DNA of 64,000 bases from Leifsonia xyli subsp. cynodontis DSM 46306 (GCF_000470775.1 NC_022438.1:2232001-2296000); one strand, 5' to 3'. Shown: positions 21,051 to 31,724, counted from the stretch's first letter. The notes: generated from the sequence alone by a model not told the origin. Numbers and translations are program-made.

Positions 21051-22359
21051 GGTGGGTTCTAACAGTGGTCGCAACACCGGCTAGTTTCGGGAGTTGTTAT
21101 GACACTTGTAAGGACGTCGCAGAAGATGACCGGGCCGGCACCGATGTCGGCCGAGCGTGCATGATATATCGAGTTGTGGCGGCAGGGAATGAACACCTCC
21201 GAGATCTGCCGGATGCTCGGGATTCGCCGCAAGCTGGGCAACAACTGGCGGAACGGGTGGAAACATCGCGACCTGGTCACGGGCAAAGTGCGTTACTATC
21301 CGCCGATCGATGAGGTTCCGGTGGTGACGACGGTCTCGGCCCGGTTCTTATCGGAGGACGAGCGGGTGAGGATCGCCGACCAACTCAGGACGGGCGCGAG
21401 CATCCGCAGTATCGCAGCCGACCTGGGACGAGCACCGTCGACAATCAGCCGGGAAGTGCGCCGCAATCGCGGGATCACTGGGGAAGTATCGACCGTTCCA
21501 TGCGCACCGGCTCGCGAGGAGTCGCCGTGCCCGTGACCGGCCGGGGAAGATCGCCTCCAACCCCCGATTGCAGCAGGAGATCCGTGGGCTGTTGAAGAAG
21601 TATTGGAGTCCCGTTCAGATCTGTCAGCACCTGCGTCAGCAGCATCCTGACGATCCGAGCATGCGCGTGGTGCATGAGACGATTTACCGCGACCTCTACG
21701 ACTACCGCGGCGGCGCACTCCCGCGCGAACTCTGCCGAATGCTGCGCACCAAACGCGACAGACGCAAAGCACCCCGCGTGATCGCCCGGCGCAGGATCCG
21801 ATTCAACGCTGCGCTCACGATCCATGACCGTCCGTTCGCGCCCACGGACCGCAGCGTCCCCGGAGCCTGGGAAGGCGACCTCATCATGGGGCTCGGCAAC
21901 CGTTCGGCGATTGCCACACTCGTCGAGCGAACGACCCGGTTCACTCTCCTGTTGCCTGTTGACGCTGTCAACAGATCCGAGAGCCTCCGCGATCAGCTCG
22001 TCCCTGCTCTCGCGGCGCTCCCGCCCGAACTACGCCGCTCAATCACCTGGGACCAGGGCTGGGAAATGGCGAGACATGAAGAGATCAGCCGCGCAACAGG
22101 AACGAGAATCTACTCCTGCGACCCGCACTCGCCCTGGCAGCGCGGCAGCAACGAGAACACGAATCGGCTCTTGCGGGACTACTTCCCCAAACGCACCGAC
22201 CTCAGAACACACACCCCGAAAGAGCTCGCCCTCGTCGCCGCCGAACTCAACAACCGACCCCGCAAAATCCTCGGCTGGAAGACCCCGAACACCCTCTTCA
22301 CTACGCTGCTAGAACAAACACACCATCCATGAGTGTTGCGACCACTGTTAGAACCCACC
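21051..22359 (+). mobile_element. IS30-family insertion sequence, degenerate
   Basis: A 1309-bp element bounded by perfect 27-bp terminal inverted repeats at 21051-21077 and 22333-22359 (outer sequence GGTGGGTTCTAACAGTGGTC). Flanks CCC/CCC may be the short target duplication. It holds one DDE transposase gene broken by a stop and a frameshift, so it needs help in trans to move. It sits between the HprK/PqqD-like gene and a broken MFS gene. Confidence 0.88.
21126..22332 (+). pseudogene. IS30-family transposase, disrupted
   Basis: ATG 21126 opens MTGPAPMSAERA, then TGA at 21162-21164 interrupts the frame, which resumes YIELWRQGMNTSEIC with the N-terminal HTH. A second HTH (IRSIAADLGRAPSTISREVRRN) is followed by a one-base insertion in a G run at 21480-21483. 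The DDE core continues in the next frame: D in GAWEGDLIMG, D in TWDQGWEMA, E in WQRGSNENTN. Translation could restart at ATG 21189, but the frameshift still separates DNA binding from catalysis. Repaired length is about 400 residues. Confidence 0.85.
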
Positions 22360-22532
22360 CCCAATTCCCCTGGACCGTGACAAACGTCGCGTATTGGGTG
22401 GCGTTCAGCGCGAGAGCTCAGGCGAACGGCTCCCACGGCGGGACAGCGATGATCACGCCGAGCCCGACCGCGACAGACGCCGGGACCATCGGCCAGCGGC
22501 GCGGGCGCCGCTGGCGTGCCGCCGTGGCGGCG
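22360..22532. other. Gap between IS30 and the MFS remnant
   Basis: No complete gene. On the minus strand a short frame reads MVPASVAVGLGVIIAVPP before TGA (about 22429), one hydrophobic segment without a plausible start, probably the tail of a lost small membrane gene. Confidence 0.3.
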
Positions 22533-23664
22533 TCAGTGCGCGAGTTCGGGAACCGTCCGCGGCCGGACGACGAGCCACAGGGACGCGATCGACACCAGCG
22601 CGCACACCGCCATCACCGCGCCCATCGGCACGGCGCTGCCGGTGCCCAGGATGCCGACGATCGGCGAGACGATCCCGGCGATCCCGAAGTTCAGAGCGCC
22701 GAGCAGGCTCGCGGCCGTGCCGGCTTCGTGGCCATGGGCGCTCAGCGCGAGGACCTGCACACAGGGGAAGCCGAAACCGCAGGCGGCGATGAAGAACCAC
22801 AGCGGGACGACGACACCCCACAGGCCGGCCTGCGCCTGGTCGAGCAAGACGATGAGGAGAGAGGAGACGAGCATGACCACGGTCGAGACAGCGAGTATCC
22901 ACTGCGGCCCGACATACTTCGTGAGGCGCGAAGCGGACTGCACACCGATGATGATGCCGATCGAGTTCACAGCGAAGAGCAGGCCATACTCCTGCGGGTT
23001 GAACGAGTAGATCTGCTGGAAGACGAACGAGCTCGCGGAGAGGTACGAGAAGAGCCCGGTGAAGTTCGCGGCGCCGACGATCGCGATGCCGACGAAGACG
23101 CGGTCGCTGAGCACAGACCTGTAGCGCTGGCCGACGGTCGCGTGCCCGGCGTCGTGCCGCCACGCCCGCGGGAGGGTCTCCGCGATCCAGAGCGAGACGC
23201 AGACGACGAACAGGCCGTAGCAGGCGAGCGCGACGAAGATGCCGCGCCACGGCATGACGAGGAGCAGCCAGGAGCCGATCACCGGGGCGAGGACGGGGGC
23301 GAGACCGTTGACGAGGGCGAGGCGGCTCAGCATCCTGACCAGCGGCCGGCCGCCGAACAGGTCCCGGACCATCGCCATCGCGACCACACCGCCGGCGGCG
23401 GCGCCGATGCCCTGCAGCGCGCGGGCGGCACCGAGCAGCTCCACATTCGGCGCCACTGCGGCCGCGAGACAGGCCACACGATGTGTACCGCCGTCGCGAC
23501 GATCAGCGGTGTGCGCCGTCCGATCTTGTCCGACCACGGCCCGACGAGCAGCTGTCCGACGCCGAACCCGATCGTGGTGGCCGTCAGCGTGAGCTGGATC
23601 GCGGCCGTCGAGACGCCGAAGTCGGCTTCCAGCGTCGGCAGCGCCGGAAGGTTAGGTGTCGATG
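22533..23664 (-). pseudogene. Bcr/CflA-type MFS drug efflux transporter, truncated and frameshifted
   Basis: Twelve-helix drug:proton antiporter remnant. The 5' piece starts abruptly at NLPALPTLEADFGVSTAAIQ (about 23664) without helix 1 or a start codon and includes the MFS motif A-like DKIGRR. The frame shifts near 23474 and the rest (ACLAAAVAPNVELLGAARAL to the C-terminus at 22533) is open. Promoter and start are missing, so no functional product is expected. It converges on the IS30 element across 173 bases that hold only a short C-terminal-like remnant. Confidence 0.8.
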
Positions 23665-23761
23665 GTGAACGGCCCTGGGCAGCACATCTAGCCAGCGCCC
23701 GGGAGCCGGCTATAGGTTCATCCGGACGACACATCGCCGACGAGGCCGGAGGACGACCATC

Positions 23762-24952
23762 ATGAGGCTCACCCCCACCCGGGCTGACAAGTTCTCGTTC
23801 GGACTGTGGACCGTCGGCTACACCGGCGCCGACCCGTTCGGCGGCGCGACCCGGCCACCGCTCGACGTGGTGGAGGCGGTGACGAGGCTGAGCGAGCTGG
23901 GCGCTTACGGGCTCACCTTCCACGATGACGACCTGTTCGCGTTCGGCTCGGCCGACGCGGAGCGGCAGAAGCAGATCGACCGGCTGAAGCAGGTGCTCGC
24001 GGACACCGGGATCATCGTGCCGATGGTCACAACGAACCTGTTCAGCGCCCCGGTGTTCAAAGACGGCGGCTTCACCTCCAACGACCGCGCCGTGCGCCGG
24101 TTCGCGCTGCGGAAGGCGCTGAGGAACCTCGACCTCGCCGCCGAGCTGGGGGCGCAGACGTTCGTGATGTGGGGTGGCCGCGAAGGGGCGGAGTACGACT
24201 CCGCGAAAGATATCCGGATGGCGCTGGAGCGCTACCGCGAGGCCGTCGATCTGCTCGGCGACTATGTCACGGACAAGGGCTACGGCATCCGGTTCGCCCT
24301 GGAGCCGAAGCCGAACGAGCCGCGCGGCGACATCCTGCTCCCGACCGTCGGCCACGCGCTCGCGTTCATCTCATCGCTGGAGCGGCCCGAGCTGGTGGGG
24401 CTCAACCCGGAGGTCGGGCACGAGCAGATGGCCGGGCTCAACGTCGCCGCCGGAATCGCTCAGGCGCTGTACCACGGCAAGCTCTTCCACATCGACCTCA
24501 ACGGGCAGCGCGGCGTCAAGTACGACCAGGATCTGGTGTTCGGGCACGGCGACCTGCAGAATGCCTTCGCGCTGGTCGACTTGCTGGAGAACGGCGGCCC
24601 GAACAACGGCCCCGCCTACGACGGCCCGCGCCACTTCGACTACAAGCCGTCCCGCACCGAGGACATCACGGGCGTCTGGGAGTCGGCGGCGGCGAACATG
24701 CGCACCTACCTGCTCTTGAAGGAGCGCGCGGCGTCGTTCCGCGCCGACCCCGAGGTGCAGGAGGCGCTGGCCGCGTCGCGCGTCGCGGAGCTGTCGCAGC
24801 CGACGCTCGGCCCGAGCGAGAGCTACGGGGACCTGCTAGCCGACCGCAGCGCGTTCGAGGACTTCGACGCGGGCGCCTACTTCGGCGGCAGGGGCTTCGG
24901 CTTCGTGCGTCTTCAGCAGCTGGCACTCGAGCACCTGCTCGGCGCACGCTGA
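23762..24952 (+). CDS. xylA: Xylose isomerase
   Basis: Isomerises D-xylose to D-xylulose in the cytoplasm with two divalent metals. At 396 residues it matches the short actinobacterial class. Catalytic and metal residues are all present: His in LTFHDDDL, Glu/Lys in [12 protein letters not shown], Glu/His in [12 protein letters not shown], Asp in HIDLNGQRG and Asp/Asp in [12 protein letters not shown]. The start is ATG 23762 after a GGAGGACGACC ribosome site. Xylulokinase follows after ten bases but is broken, so the pathway to xylulose 5-phosphate is interrupted here unless another kinase exists. Confidence 0.96.
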   Translation: MRLTPTRADKFSFGLWTVGYTGADPFGGATRPPLDVVEAVTRLSELGAYGLTFHDDDLFAFGSADAERQKQIDRLKQVLADTGIIVPMVTTNLFSAPVFKDGGFTSNDRAVRRFALRKALRNLDLAAELGAQTFVMWGGREGAEYDSAKDIRMALERYREAVDLLGDYVTDKGYGIRFALEPKPNEPRGDILLPTVGHALAFISSLERPELVGLNPEVGHEQMAGLNVAAGIAQALYHGKLFHIDLNGQRGVKYDQDLVFGHGDLQNAFALVDLLENGGPNNGPAYDGPRHFDYKPSRTEDITGVWESAAANMRTYLLLKERAASFRADPEVQEALAASRVAELSQPTLGPSESYGDLLADRSAFEDFDAGAYFGGRGFGFVRLQQLALEHLLGAR

Positions 24953-24962
24953 GGGACTTGCT

Positions 24963-26392
24963 GTGACGCTGGTCGCCGGGGTCGACTCCTCGACGCAGAG
25001 TTGCAAGGTCGTCGTGCGCGACCTCGGTTCGGGCACGCTCGTGCGCTCCGGACGGGCGGCGCATCCTGAGGGCTCCGAGGTGGACCCGGCAGCTTGGCGG
25101 TCCGCCCTGACCGAGGCGGTCGCAGCGGCGGGCGGGCTGGACGACGTGGCCGCGGTCTCGATCGCCGGGCAGCAGCACGGGATGGTCGTGCTGGACGCCG
25201 ACGGCCGCGTCATCCGCGACGCCCTCCTCTGGAACGACACCCGCAGCGCGGGGGCCGCACGCGACCTCATCGCGGAGGTGGGAGCCGGCGCCTACGCCGC
25301 CCGCGCCGGCGTCGTTCCGGTCGCATCGTTCACCGCGACGAAGCTGCGCTGGCTGCGGGACGCCGAACCGGAGAACGCCGGGCGCGTCGCGGCCGTCGCA
25401 CTCCCCCACGACTGGCTGACCTGGCGGCTGCGTGGGTACGGCCCCGCGGACGAGAGCCCGCTCGGGCCGGACCTCGAAGCGCTGACGACCGATCGCTCCG
25501 ACGCGAGCGGCACGGCGTACTGGAGCGCAGCGACAGGAGCCTACGACCTCGACCTGTTCGAGCGGTCCCTCGGGCGGGCCGGGAAGCCGGAGACCCCGGC
25601 GACGGCGTCGTCCTGCCGCGGGTGCTCGGTCCGGCCGAGAGCGCCGGCCGCACTCCCACCGGGGCACAGCTCGGGCCGAGCGCCGGTGACAATGCCGGGG
25701 CCGCACTCGGGCTCAGCGCTGCGGACGGCGATGTCGTCGTCTCGATCGGGACGAGCGGCACGGTCTTCGCGGTGACCGGGACGCCGGTCTCGGACGCCAG
25801 CGGGACGGTCGCCGGATTCGCCGACGCGAGCGGCCGGTGGCTGCCGCTGGTGGCGAATCTCAACGCCGCACGCGTCCTCGATGCGATCGCGGGCGTGCTC
25901 GGCGTGGACCACGCCGGTCTCTCCGCCCTCGCGCTCACGGCCGAGCCGGGTTCGGGCGGGGCTGTCCTGGTGCCGTACTTCGAGGGCGAACGGACGCCGA
26001 ACCTGCCGGACGCGACGGCCAGCGTCCACGGTCTCACTCTGGCCTCGACCCGGCGCGAGAACCTGGCCCGCGCGGCGATCGAGGGGATGCTGTGCGGGCT
26101 CGCCGACGGGCTCGACGCCCTCCGGGCGTGCGGCGCGCGGGAGCGGCGCGTTCTGCTGATCGGCGGCGCGGCGCAGAGCCCGGCCGTCGCGACGATCGCG
26201 GCGCAGGTGTTCGACGCCGTCGTCGTCGTGCCGTCGCCGGGCGACTACGTCGCGGACGGCGCGGCCGTCCAAGCGGCCTGGGCCCTCACCGGACAGCGGC
26301 CACGGTAGGCGGTCGCGACGTCCAGGACGTTGCGCGTGGACACGCGCACGATCATCCGCCAGCAGTACGCGGCGGCGCGGACGGTGGGCTGA
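24963..26392 (+). pseudogene. xylB: Xylulokinase, frameshifted and with premature stop
   Basis: FGGY-family kinase for D-xylulose. GTG 24963 opens [21 protein letters not shown] with the family's N-terminal phosphate loop and [11 protein letters not shown] base is lost from the C-run at 25593-25596; the remainder ([42 protein letters not shown]) is in another frame. TAG at 26306-26308 replaces an expected Trp, after which the same frame continues AVATSRTLRV and ends at TGA 26390-26392 with QQYAAARTVG. Two independent lesions make it a clear pseudogene in the xylAB pair. Confidence 0.88.
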
Positions 26393-26416
26393 CACCCGGC
26401 CGGCCGGGGCACGCGC

Positions 26417-26628
26417 TCAGAACTGCGCGGCCAGGGCCGCACCGGCGGCGCGGGCCCAGCGCGCGGCGTCGGCGGTCGCGGCGGCGATGAGGACGGGGAG
26501 GGCGAGAGCGTCGCCCACCGCAGCGGCCCCCGCCACGAGAGCGGCGCCCCCGGACAGGAGGCCGAAGCCGGCGTCGAGCCCTTGAACGAGTCGGGGGCGA
26601 GGACGATAGTGGCGGAAACGGCGCCCAT
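26417..26628 (-). pseudogene. Glycerate kinase remnant
   Basis: ATG 26628 begins MGAVSATIVLAPDSFKG, the characteristic N-terminus of glycerate kinases of the GlxK type. Immediately after it the frame changes and a short alanine-rich tail ending ADAARWARAAGAALAAQF follows to TGA 26417, resembling the family's C-terminus. About 300 residues are missing, so this looks like a large internal deletion. Only the N-terminal match is convincing. Confidence 0.5.
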
Positions 26629-26771
26629 CTCCTCACACTGGCACAGGATCGCACCACCCGGCCGCATCGCTCGATTTGCGAAAAAGAGCGTCCTCCCCGA
26701 AATCCTTCGCGTCTCCCGGTGTCTCCCTCTGTGTAAGGGATCGCGCCGCCCGTTCCCAGAGGAGGGACACC

Positions 26772-26993
26772 ATGAGCACACCGATCATCGTGGACGACGA
26801 CTACACCACAATCCCGTACCTGCTGCGGCAGGGGCAGCGGATCAATCTGATCCACTGGCACCAAATCGACGAACGCTGGACGTACGAGACGATGCATGGA
26901 AACTACTGCGGGCGCAACCAGTCCAGTTGGCTGCTCGAGGTCAACGGCGAGCCCCGCGCCGTCTCCCGTGCGATGTGGGCGTTCTTCACCTAG
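26772..26993 (+). CDS. Small uncharacterised protein, paralogue of 34978-35184
   Basis: A 73-residue soluble protein starting MSTPIIVDDDYTTIPYLL at ATG 26772, with ribosome site GGAGGG (26761-26766). It shares a pattern with the protein at 34978: GQ-I-L--W------W--ET----Y-G----W--E--GE, ending in an aromatic tail (R-MWAFF here, WAQFAF there). Tryptophan-rich, no signal peptide or membrane helix. No function recognised. The pattern of spaced Trp and Gly suggests a compact beta domain. Confidence 0.7.
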   Translation: MSTPIIVDDDYTTIPYLLRQGQRINLIHWHQIDERWTYETMHGNYCGRNQSSWLLEVNGEPRAVSRAMWAFFT

Positions 26994-27121
26994 ACCGAAC
27001 GGGGGGCGCTGTCCCAGGGCGGCGACCGTCTCGGGAGAGCGGCGCCGCCCGGTGACGTGTCGTTGCGCGCATGGTTTGATACCATATTTCACATACTGTA
27101 CTCGGTTTGTGGAGGTGGTCG

Positions 27122-29152
27122 GTGCCGGGCGACGGTGTGCCGTTGGTCTTCGATTTCGAGGCGGCGGACGCGCTGGCGGTCGGGGCGAGGGTGGCGGCGG
27201 CGATCGAGGTGCGGACGCCGGTTCGTTCGGGTGTTGTCGCGGTCGCGTCGGCGGAGTTCCGTGGCGGGTTAGCCCGCGCGTTCGCACGGAATGGTGAGCA
27301 TGCGGCGGCCGGCGGGCGGGCGGGCGCGGCGGGGTTGCGGAGCCTGGCCGGGTTCGCGGACGAGATCGCGGAGAGCGCGCGGGCGGAGAAGGTCCGGCGT
27401 TCCCGGGTCCGGGAGTGGGAGTATCGGCGGAGTCGGCGGGAAGCGCAGGCGGTGGCGCTGGGGATCGCGGCGGCGGTGTCCTTCGAGGTGTGGGACCCCC
27501 GGCCAGCGGCGGGGCCCCCGCCGCTGAGACGGGCTGTGGAGCCGGTGTCGGTGCGGCGGGACACCCCGCCTGCCACCATGAGCGACAGCGGCAGCGGTGG
27601 TGTGTCGTCGGCGCGGCCGGGGGATCTGCGTGCGTATGCGAGCATGTGCGGGACGCTGGACGCGGAGCTGGCCGGGTATCTGCACCGGGTCCGGCAGGCG
27701 GTGGACGCCTTCGAGCGGGGGTGCCGGTGGGGTGACCTCGACGCCTCGGCTGTCCTGACCGGGTTCCAGCGCTGGCTGGACGGCAACCGGGCGGACGCTG
27801 CCTGGGCGGAGGGGACCGCTGCGGGTTTCGAGACCGCCGGCGGCGGGGCGAGCGGGACGGTGTGGGCGGTGTACGATCCGGTGCGGAAGGGGTGGGCTGC
27901 GGCCACCCCCGCTGAGCTCCTCGGCCTCCTGCGATCCCTCACCGCCGCCGAGCTCGCCCGGCTGCTGCGGAACAACCCCGACCTCGCCCAGACCTTCTGG
28001 AACCATCCCCCCGACCCCGTCCACGTCGCGGACTGGTGGGCGGGCCTGACCGCGAAACAACAGAACGCCCTCGTGAAGACCGCGCCGGTGATCATCGGCA
28101 ACCTCCCCGGCCTGCCCTACCGCATCCGGGACACCGCGAACCGGGCCACCTACGCCCACTGGCTGCGCCACCTCGACGAACTCACCGAAGACCAACGGAA
28201 AGTCATCCAAGCCCTCAGGAAAGCCCTGGCCACTCCGGAGGACGGCGTCCCGGTGCGGTTGGTCGCCCTGAACCTCTTCGCCACCACCCCGCCGGTCGCG
28301 GTCGGCTACGGCGACCTCGACCGCACCAGCCACACCACCTGGTGCGCCCCCGGCATGGACTTCGACGCGAAAGACGCCCTCGGCACCTGGAGCGATGCCG
28401 CGAAGAACCTCTACCGGACCCAGCACACCACGAAGGTCGGCACTCCCGGTGTGGTCGCGTGGATGGGCTACGACACCCCGGGCCTGCTCGGGGTCGCCTT
28501 CGGGGCCGCGGCGGAATCCGGCGGCGCCCGCTTCGCGTCCGAGATCGACAGGAACAGCGCGGCACGGGCAGCCGGTGAGGCCGGGCCGGCGAGCATCGCC
28601 GTCGTCGCGCACTCCTACGGCACCACCATGGCCTCGTACGCGCTCACCCAGACGACCACCAGGATCGACTCGCTCGTGATGGTCGGCTCCGCCGGGATCG
28701 ACACCGGTCTTGTGCCCTCGCTCTCCCGTGTCCACGCCACCACCGTCTACACCACCCACGCCACCGGCGACCGCCTCGCCCCCTTCGGCTCCCCCCTCGC
28801 CCACCGCGCCGAACCCAACCCCGAAGCCGCCGGAGCCACCGACCGGGCCATCGGCGGGGCCCACGCCTTCTCCTCCGAAGGCAACGGCCGCGACCTCGCC
28901 GGAGTCGATGGCCACAACCCCCTGGGCGAACCCCACCGCACCGCCCCCGGCGGCCTCCTCAACGCCGAACCCAGCAGAGGACACGGCTACTTCAATCTGG
29001 ACACCCAATCGCTCTGGAACACGTCCGCGACCGCCCTCGGCCGGCCCGATCTGATCGATGGGGACCTGACCTCGACCACCGCCGGCGCCGACGCCCACAA
29101 CCAGCGGGCCGAGAAGATCACAGAACGCCAGCGACAAAAGGCCCTGCCATGA
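27122..29152 (+). CDS. DUF1023-type alpha/beta-hydrolase with helical N-terminal domain
   Basis: A 676-residue protein. The first 240 residues are alanine-rich and helical, like WXG100/type VII-associated segments. The C-terminal part has an alpha/beta-hydrolase domain with nucleophile motif AHSYGTT (about residue 500), an acid Asp in THATGDRLAP, and a late His in VDGHNPLG. The start GTG 27122 is preferred because GGAGG (27112-27116) lies five bases upstream. It ends overlapping the ATG of a lipoprotein gene by four bases, so they form one unit. DUF1023 proteins of actinobacteria are often surface-associated; the substrate is unknown. Confidence 0.7.
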   Translation: MPGDGVPLVFDFEAADALAVGARVAAAIEVRTPVRSGVVAVASAEFRGGLARAFARNGEHAAAGGRAGAAGLRSLAGFADEIAESARAEKVRRSRVREWEYRRSRREAQAVALGIAAAVSFEVWDPRPAAGPPPLRRAVEPVSVRRDTPPATMSDSGSGGVSSARPGDLRAYASMCGTLDAELAGYLHRVRQAVDAFERGCRWGDLDASAVLTGFQRWLDGNRADAAWAEGTAAGFETAGGGASGTVWAVYDPVRKGWAAATPAELLGLLRSLTAAELARLLRNNPDLAQTFWNHPPDPVHVADWWAGLTAKQQNALVKTAPVIIGNLPGLPYRIRDTANRATYAHWLRHLDELTEDQRKVIQALRKALATPEDGVPVRLVALNLFATTPPVAVGYGDLDRTSHTTWCAPGMDFDAKDALGTWSDAAKNLYRTQHTTKVGTPGVVAWMGYDTPGLLGVAFGAAAESGGARFASEIDRNSAARAAGEAGPASIAVVAHSYGTTMASYALTQTTTRIDSLVMVGSAGIDTGLVPSLSRVHATTVYTTHATGDRLAPFGSPLAHRAEPNPEAAGATDRAIGGAHAFSSEGNGRDLAGVDGHNPLGEPHRTAPGGLLNAEPSRGHGYFNLDTQSLWNTSATALGRPDLIDGDLTSTTAGADAHNQRAEKITERQRQKALP

Positions 29153-29773
29153 CCCACGCCCGCACGCTCACCGCCGCCCTCGCCCTCGTGGTCACCGTCT
29201 CGCTTGGAGGCTGCACCATGACCCCACCACCACAACCCGGCACCCAGAAAACCGGCCTCCACCTGCGCGACCAACTCCTGGACTACATCCACGACTCCCT
29301 CGCAGCAAGCGGCCTCCCCGACGGCTGGCGCTACAACCAAGAACCCGGGAGCGAAGCCTGGGACCCCGCCACCTCAGAATTCATCGGCAGTTCCTGCTAC
29401 GTCGGCTCCACCAACAGCAAACGACTCAGCATGGACCTCTTCCACGACCCCGTCGGAGCAGCCCCGGACTTCGCCGCCACCATGAGCGACTACTGGACCA
29501 GCCGCGGCTACACCGTCATCGTCGCCACCAAACCCGCCGCCTCCGGCCACCACACCCGTCCTCCGCGCCGACCTCCCCAACGAGGCACGGCTCAGCGTGA
29601 CCGCCCACGACGACTTCTTCGTCCTCGGATTCCACACCGAATGCTCCACCAGCCCCACCCTCGACGACTTCGCCGGACCCCACGGCTACCGCACCTGGGA
29701 CCCCACCAACCCCGACGACCCCTACAACGCACCCACCGAAACCGAAACCGACGCCGACACCAACACCGAGTGA
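29149..29773 (+). pseudogene. Lipoprotein, frameshifted
   Basis: MTHARTLTAALALVVTVSLG followed by GC forms a lipoprotein signal with lipobox LGGC. The mature part begins TMTPPPQPGTQ and includes YIHDSLAASGLPDGWRYN. Near 29540 the frame shifts; the rest (RADLPNEARLSVTAHDDFFV, HTECSTSPTLDDFAGPHG, ending TETDADTNTE) is in the next frame to TGA 29771-29773. Repaired length is about 207 residues. Coupled by ATGA overlap to the DUF1023 hydrolase. Whether the shift is a mutation or a sequence error cannot be told here. Confidence 0.7.
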
Positions 29774-29928
29774 GCACCGGGCACCCGCCGAGACCGGCTG
29801 CGGTGAGCGAACGCCTCGATCCCAGCGCCAGTCGCGGGACGTCACGGCGACCGAACTCGGCGCAGTCCTGCCGCGCGCCGCCGGTATCGGCATCCCGACG
29901 CCGGCGGCGCGCCGCCCGGACGGGGTGG

Positions 29929-31722
29929 CTACTGGGTCAGGTCGTACAGGGTGACCCCGTCGACCGTCTTCGCCGTGAAGCTCCGCTCCACCCAGCTCGC
30001 GATCGCGCTCGACGAGCCGCTGCCGCCGCTCGCCCGGCCGATACCGCCCGCGATGAAGTAGTGGATCTTCCCCGCGGCGACATCCTCTTTAAACTGCGCC
30101 AGCGTCGGCGACGGGTCGGACCCGTTGAAGCCGCCGATCGGCAGGACGCTCTCCTGCGTGGCGAGCTGGTAGCCGCCGCCCGCGCGCCCGCCGCCGCCCG
30201 GCCCGCCCATCGACCCGGCGACCGTCGGGCCCGCGGTGACGATCGAACCGCTGTGCGCGGTCGTCACCGTCTGCAGCGTGTATGCGGTCGGCGCGAGCAG
30301 TCCGGCCACGAGCACGACCCCGATGGTCGCACGCGGCAGCGCCCGGGAGCGACCGGCCACGCTCGGAGGGAGCAACAGCAGCGCGCCCGCCGCGAGGGCG
30401 ACGACCAGAACGACGACCCTCAGCCAGGGCAGCCAGTCCGGCGCGCGGTCCAGCAGCGCCCAGGCCCACACGCCCGTTCCGAGCGCGGTGGCCGCCGAGA
30501 GGATGCGCACCCACAGGCGGCCCCGGGCGGCCCAGGCCGCCGACGCTCCGATCGCGACGGTCCCGGCGAGCGCGGGCGCGAGCGCGACCGTGTAGTAGGC
30601 GTGGAAGATGCCGGCCATGAAGCTGAACGCCAGAGCCGTGACGATCAGCCAGCCGCCGAAGAGCAGCAGCGTCGCCCGTCGGGCGTCGGTCCGGGGAGCG
30701 CGCCGTCCGAGGACCAGCGCGAGCAGCACGAAGGCGGCCGGGAGCACCCAGGCGATCTGGCCGCCGAGCTCGTTCTCGAACAGGCGCAGGACACCGGTCG
30801 AGCCCCACATCCCACCCCCGGCCGCGCCGCGGCCCGTGACGCTGCCGGTCTCGTCTCCGGTCAGCCGTCCGAAACCGTTGTAGCCGAACGTCAGCTAGAG
30901 AAAGCTGTTCGTCTGCGAGCCGCCGATGTACGGCCGCATCGAGGCCGGGACGAGCTCGACGATCGCGACCCACCATCCGGCGGAGACGATCACGGCCCCG
31001 AGCGCCGCGAACAGGTGCCCGAACCGTCTGCCCCACGACACCTTCGCCGCGAGAAGATACACGCCGGCGAGCACCGGGAGGATGAGGAACGCTTGCAGTT
31101 GCTTCGTCAGGAATCCGAACCCGATGGCCACGCCCGCCCCGATCACCCACCGGATGCGGCCGGACTCGATCCCGCGGAGGGTGAGGAAGGTGGCGAGGGT
31201 GAGCAGCAGGACGAGGAGGGCGTCCGGGTTGTTGAACCGGAACATCAGCGCGGCGACCGGCGTGAGAGCCAGCACGCCTCCGGCGAGCAGAGCCGTGCGT
31301 GCCGTGAAATTCCGCCGCACGATCGCGTAGACGAGGCCGACGGTCGCGACTCCCATGAGCGCTTCGGGGAGGAGGATGCTCCACGGGCTCAATCCGAAGA
31401 TCCGCACCGAGAGCGCCATGATCCACAGGCTCGCCGGCGGTTTGTCGACCGTGATGGAGTTCGCGGCGTCGCTGGAACCGTAGAAGAAGGCTTCTCCGTC
31501 CACCGACCCCGCCTGCACGGCGGCCGAGTAGAACGAGTTGGCCCAGCCGCTCGCCGCGAGGTCCCAGCTGTAGAGGAAAGCCGTGGCAACCAGCAGGCCG
31601 AGCAGCGCCGGCCGCTCCCAGGCGGCGGAGCGCCGTGCGGAGCCGGCCGGACGGCTGGGTCGGCACGGGAGAAACGCCGGGCGCGGAGATGGAGGGGGCA
31701 CGGGCACGGTGGTGACGGACAT
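29929..31722 (-). pseudogene. GT39-type membrane glycosyltransferase with one nonsense codon
   Basis: Polytopic mannosyl/arabinosyl-type transferase: an N-terminal proline-rich tail, about ten membrane helices, the catalytic-loop pair SITVDKPPASLW, and a glycine-rich C-terminal extracytoplasmic domain (GGPGGGGRAGGGYQLATQ). The single lesion is TAG at 30895-30897 after GGSQTNSFL, where the same frame continues LTFGYNGFGRLTGDE; Glu (GAG) is expected at the stop. Everything else is intact, about 597 codons. It sits two bases downstream of the GT2/GtrA gene, as in many actinobacterial cell-envelope pairs. Confidence 0.85.
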
Positions 31723-31724
31723 GA

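Noticed and set aside
22329..23765. A 478-codon plus-strand frame over the MFS remnant
   Set aside because: Asp/Arg/Glu-rich antisense shadow; the minus strand has recognisable transporter sequence.
27269..29137. A 622-codon open frame on the minus strand opposite the DUF1023 gene
   Set aside because: Low-complexity Arg/Gly/Pro composition without domains; an antisense artefact of high GC third positions.
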